Below, in pieces: positions 41,282-43,750 of a DNA stretch of 43,750 nucleotides. Made by a program: the position numbers and the translations under genes. Within the stretch, counting starts at the first letter, position 1, and each line of letters begins with the position of its first letter. Under the pieces are notes generated by a model. That model was not told where the DNA came from. It did not search any database and saw nothing but the letters and a program-made list of their open reading frames with translations. The stretch is taken from NCBI GenBank assembly GCA_026713145.1, contig JAPOPA010000093.1:1-43750 (forward strand), in the 5' to 3' direction. The DNA is from Chloroflexota bacterium (GTDB lineage Bacteria; Chloroflexota; Dehalococcoidia; Lucifugimonadales; VXLM01).

Positions 41282-41321
41282 CCCTGATTCCATCTACTAA
41301 CCCAGACTCATTAGCTGACAT

Positions 41322-41398
41322 GCCCCTGTAGCTCAGGCGGATAGAGCAACGGTTTCCTAAACCGTGTGTCGCCGGTTCGAGTCCGGCCAGGGGTACCA
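41322..41398 (+). tRNA. tRNA-Arg (anticodon CCT), CCA encoded
   Basis: Acceptor GCCCCTG pairs with CAGGGGT. The anticodon stem ACGGT/ACCGT encloses TTCCTAA, anticodon CCT, reading AGG. It lies 40 bases after tRNA-Arg(CCG), so the two probably share a transcript. CCA at 41396-41398. Confidence 0.95.
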
Positions 41399-41443
41399 CC
41401 TCTTTTGGCTTCGCCGAGTATCCAGCGGTCTGCCCACCCGCCA

Positions 41444-42469
41444 CTAGGCGTGGACGGTCTCGACCAGGTCGGTCATCAGGGCGCTCATAAATTCAACACC
41501 TGCGATGGTACGACCGTACTCCATGCGAACGGGCCCGATTGCGCCGATTACGCCGTTCATATCCCCGGGGATGCCGTAGCGTCTCAACACTACACTTAGT
41601 GGCCTGAGCATGTCACCGGCGTTTTCCCTTCCAATTACGACGCGGATCACCGATCCCTCGGGCGCCTGCGCCAATACGGAGCGGCCCAGTGAGCCGTCTT
41701 CCACGCTTCGAATTACGATTTCGAGAGTGTCCTTGTCTTCGAATTCGGGTTGGGAGAGAAGATTCCTCATACCGGCAAGAAAGTGATCATTGTAGCGAGA
41801 GGCCTCTTCCTCGCGCAGGATGTCTACGGTGGTATCGACGACGTCCTCCTCAGCCGCCGAGAGTTCGAGGGGATTCGATTCGATCTCGCGCGAAGACTTG
41901 CCCCTTAGGAGGGTGTTTAGCTTGTTGGAGATCGTCTGCATCTCGACGGGCGGGACAGGGGTCTCAAAGCGAACGAACTGCTGCCTCACCTTCGCTTGTT
42001 CGAGGACAATGATCAGGAGGCCGAGAACGTCCTTGAGCGACACCAGCTCGATATGTCGAATCCTTGTCTCATCCGACGATGGGAAGGTGGCAATTGCCAT
42101 GTTCCCGACGAGGCCGGCCAGAACGGCGGCGGCCTCATTCCGCCACTCATCGATATCCCGCTCAGCCTCGCTCAACCGTTGCTTGGCGGCGGACTGCACT
42201 TTCGACGGCAGATGAGAATGTCCGTCGCCTGAGATCGTCTCTACGTGGAGGCGATAGGCCTTGTCGAGTGGAACGGCGCCCGCAGAAGGGTGAGGTCGAG
42301 TGAGGAACCCGTTCTGTTCGAGATCCATGACGTCGTTGCGGATGGTCGCCGAGCTGACGCCGAGACCGTGCCGTCGCGCTAGGGCTTCGGACGCGACGGG
42401 CGTTGCCTCGCGAATGTAGTCACTGACGATGAGGTTGAGGATGGTACGTTCTCGGAATGACAGGAACAC
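41444..42469 (-). CDS. hrcA: Heat-inducible transcription repressor HrcA
   Basis: A 341-residue repressor of chaperone genes. The N-terminal winged helix (LSFRERTILNLIVSDYI, then GVSSATIRNDVMDLEQNGFL) binds CIRCE operators. The GAF-like middle and C-terminal domains are also present, for example DMNGVIGAIGPVRMEYGRTI near the end. The track start (TTG at 42538) is inside the promoter at 42509-42538, so I use GTG at 42469, which gives the normal family length. No CIRCE element or chaperone operon is seen in the window. The gene is monocistronic. Confidence 0.92.
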   Translation of the reverse strand: MFLSFRERTILNLIVSDYIREATPVASEALARRHGLGVSSATIRNDVMDLEQNGFLTRPHPSAGAVPLDKAYRLHVETISGDGHSHLPSKVQSAAKQRLSEAERDIDEWRNEAAAVLAGLVGNMAIATFPSSDETRIRHIELVSLKDVLGLLIIVLEQAKVRQQFVRFETPVPPVEMQTISNKLNTLLRGKSSREIESNPLELSAAEEDVVDTTVDILREEEASRYNDHFLAGMRNLLSQPEFEDKDTLEIVIRSVEDGSLGRSVLAQAPEGSVIRVVIGRENAGDMLRPLSVVLRRYGIPGDMNGVIGAIGPVRMEYGRTIAGVEFMSALMTDLVETVHA

Positions 42470-42508
42470 GTCGTCGGATGTCCTCGCGAGAGTCTTGGTT
42501 GTATGTCG

Positions 42509-42538
42509 AATGTAGCACCGGGATTTGGGCGGTGTCAA
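42509..42538 (-). promoter_or_regulatory. Promoter of hrcA
   Basis: Perfect TTGACA (42538-42533) and TACATT (42514-42509) spaced 18 bases apart. RNA would start near 42502, about 33 bases before the GTG start. Confidence 0.75.
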
Positions 42539-42842
42539 GGAAGGGTGCCGGGGACCGGGTGGCGGTCATCGTTGGTCGGGACGGAAGGAGGCCCATAACG
42601 CCCTTAGACAGGCATCTAAGTACCTCTGGGGAAACTTCCTCCCTGTATCGCACCCCCCGGGCTGGGGAGAGACTGTGGGTGATTCTTCGGCAGTTACTGA
42701 CTCCCATGCACGGCCCCTCGCGCGGGGCATAGCCCTGCCCACGGCGAACGGAGTGAGGAATGAAACAAGCCGATTACGCGTCCGTTTTAGCGCCTAGGCT
42801 CAGAATGGGCCACTAGGAAACGTCCCGCTGACCTTGCCGGGG
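42539..42842. other. Intergenic region without a clear gene
   Basis: About 304 bases. Short palindromes such as CCCCTCGCGCGGGG and a piece resembling the 35881 repeat occur. ORFs in the track (42457-42797) lack ribosome-binding sites. No RNA family recognised. Confidence 0.5.
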
Positions 42843-43750
42843 CTAAAGACGGCGGCGTCTTCGGACCTGGCGGGCTCCGTAGAGAAGACCCACGGGAGCA
42901 ATGAGCATGAGCAAGGATCCGACTCCGGAGGACAGCGGCGCTGAACCGGTGCAGGAGCAGGTACCACCTGCCGGTTCCGGCATCGGGACTTCCGTCGGTG
43001 CTGGCGTGGCGGTCACGACAATAACCTCAGGGCTCGGAGGCGCAGCGGACGCTTCAGGCGTGTTCGTTGGAGCGAGCGTCGGTATCGGCGTCCGGGTGGG
43101 ACGCAGGGTGGCCGTCGGCGTCGGTGTCGGCGGAGGAGTCGCACTGGCAGTTGGAGTGGGCGGCCCGGGCGTATCCGCCGGCTGAGGGCTAGGCGTAGGC
43201 GTGGGCGTATTCGTCGCCGGCGCGACCGTCGGTTCCGGGTCAGCTTCGGGTGTGGATGTCGGCTCCACCGTGGGAGTAGGATACCCGATGAATATGATCT
43301 CGAAGCTGGTCTTCCGAGCGCCGCTCTCGAAAGTATCGAGAGAGACCGACTTGAAGCCGTTCATAAAGAACTCGATCGGTTGACCGATGAAACTCGAACT
43401 CCCCGGAGCAATAACGAGGTTCTGATAGCCCTGGCCAACAATGGCGGCAGGCAGGGACTCGTAGGAGGTGCCGATGCGTGCCGTCAGCACCGAACCGGGA
43501 GGGATGGTCGCCAGGCCGGCAATTGTCAAGGCACCCGAGTATATCGCCGGTTGCGCGGTCAGCGGCGTGGGCGTGAAGGTGGGCTCCACGACGACCGGAG
43601 GCATGGTCGCAACTACCACGGGCGTGGCGCTCGCTACCATGGGCACGGCGGGGGGCGAAGAGTCCTCCCGGACCGGGGGTGGGGGCGGGGTGGCCAGATG
43701 CGGGGAGGGGAGCACGGTCCCCCACTTTGATGCGTTGCCGCGGGGGGGGG
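42843..43750 (-). CDS. Pro-Thr-rich surface protein with C-terminal sorting-type tail, 5' end cut by window edge
   Basis: The minus-strand frame is open to the window end, so the N-terminus is missing; the GTG at 43715 is not necessarily the start. About residues 55-150 of the track ORF form a beta domain (YSGALTIAGLATIPPGSVLT, then YQNLVIAPGSSSFIGQPIEF). A long linker of Thr/Pro repeats follows. The end is GGTCSCTGSAP, then a membrane helix and ARQVRRRRRL. This Cys/Gly motif, helix and Arg cluster resemble tripartite C-terminal sorting signals (CTERM-like). No stop or start is seen at the window edge, which ends in a poly-G run. Confidence 0.75.
   Translation of the reverse strand, partial: PPRGNASKWGTVLPSPHLATPPPPPVREDSSPPAVPMVASATPVVVATMPPVVVEPTFTPTPLTAQPAIYSGALTIAGLATIPPGSVLTARIGTSYESLPAAIVGQGYQNLVIAPGSSSFIGQPIEFFMNGFKSVSLDTFESGARKTSFEIIFIGYPTPTVEPTSTPEADPEPTVAPATNTPTPTPSPQPADTPGPPTPTASATPPPTPTPTATLRPTRTPIPTLAPTNTPEASAAPPSPEVIVVTATPAPTEVPMPEPAGGTCSCTGSAPLSSGVGSLLMLIAPVGLLYGARQVRRRRRL

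Noticed and set aside
40970-41293. Minus-strand ORF MESGWYPRRDSNPRTRLRRPV over tRNA-Arg
   Set aside because: The classic spurious translation of the antisense of a tRNA gene; the true features are the tRNA and a promoter.
41187-41444. Minus-strand ORF with LAGLEPATHGLGNRCS
   Set aside because: Antisense of the two tRNA-Arg genes, a well-known false protein.

Overview
The window looks like a chromosomal stretch of a Chloroflexota bacterium, most likely Dehalococcoidia or the SAR202-like lineage. This is inference from content. The clues are moderately high GC, lipoproteins and surface proteins with Pro-Thr linkers, CcmC/CcmD/CcmE, two ECF sigma/anti-sigma sets, an EmrB-type exporter behind an LppX/LprG-like lipoprotein, prepilin-like proteins and a PhyH dioxygenase. 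The left edge cuts a thyX gene. The right edge cuts a Pro-Thr-rich surface protein and ends in a run of G.

Layout. 1-1.3 kb: thyX (partial) facing a bifunctional-nuclease-domain gene. 1.5-4.4 kb: ECF sigma, RskA-like anti-sigma and an anchored surface protein, closed by a terminator. 4.5-7.5 kb: a probable operon of a 51-residue zinc-ribbon protein (missed by the ORF track), an LppX/LprG-type lipoprotein, a 14-TM MFS exporter and a flavin reductase-like protein. 8-13.5 kb: TolB-like lipoprotein, two prepilin-like proteins, a TPR protein, two family-2 glycosyltransferases and a crotonase. 13.5-16.7 kb: a VapBC45-like pair, a P-loop kinase-like protein and a PhyH dioxygenase. 16.8-17.8 kb: tRNA-Gly(CCC) whose last 21 bases recur 856 bp downstream, bracketing a RelE/ParE-type toxin-antitoxin pair. 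17.8-22.1 kb: amidohydrolase, PH-domain membrane protein, small Tat-signal protein, and a BrkB-like membrane protein with six exact-length 22-residue repeats in front. 22.1-26.1 kb: a strong promoter and terminated leader, 2-oxoacid:ferredoxin oxidoreductase (korAB) and branched-chain aminotransferase. 26.1-28.7 kb: second ECF sigma, divergent anti-sigma, and ccmCDE. 28.9-35.8 kb: small metallopeptidase, MFS transporter, selB, hemW, a GIY-YIG-like protein, ychF and a YkvA-like protein. 36.4-43.7 kb: holA, Gfo/Idh/MocA oxidoreductase, a DUF3179 lipoprotein, a collagen-like lipoprotein, two tRNA-Arg genes, hrcA and the partial surface protein.

The main result is at 38.6-39.8 kb. The ORF track splits this DUF3179 gene in two, but the halves are in one frame and separated by a single TGA. 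That TGA falls exactly where the family has the first Cys of its CPLC motif. It is followed at the right distance by a perfect hairpin with G in the second loop position, which fits a bacterial SECIS element. selB lies about 6 kb away. I read this as a selenoprotein with a Sec-Pro-Leu-Cys site. I do not recall DUF3179 as a known selenoprotein family, but I could not search.

Several genes act together on paper. The korAB and ilvE products could interconvert branched-chain amino acids and acyl-CoAs. ccmCDE handles heme delivery for cytochrome c, with a Cys in place of the usual heme-binding His. The lipoprotein-exporter pair mirrors the mycobacterial LprG-P55 operon order. Most well-formed promoters use TTGACA-like and TATAAT-like boxes with 17-18 bp spacing, and they helped fix several start codons.
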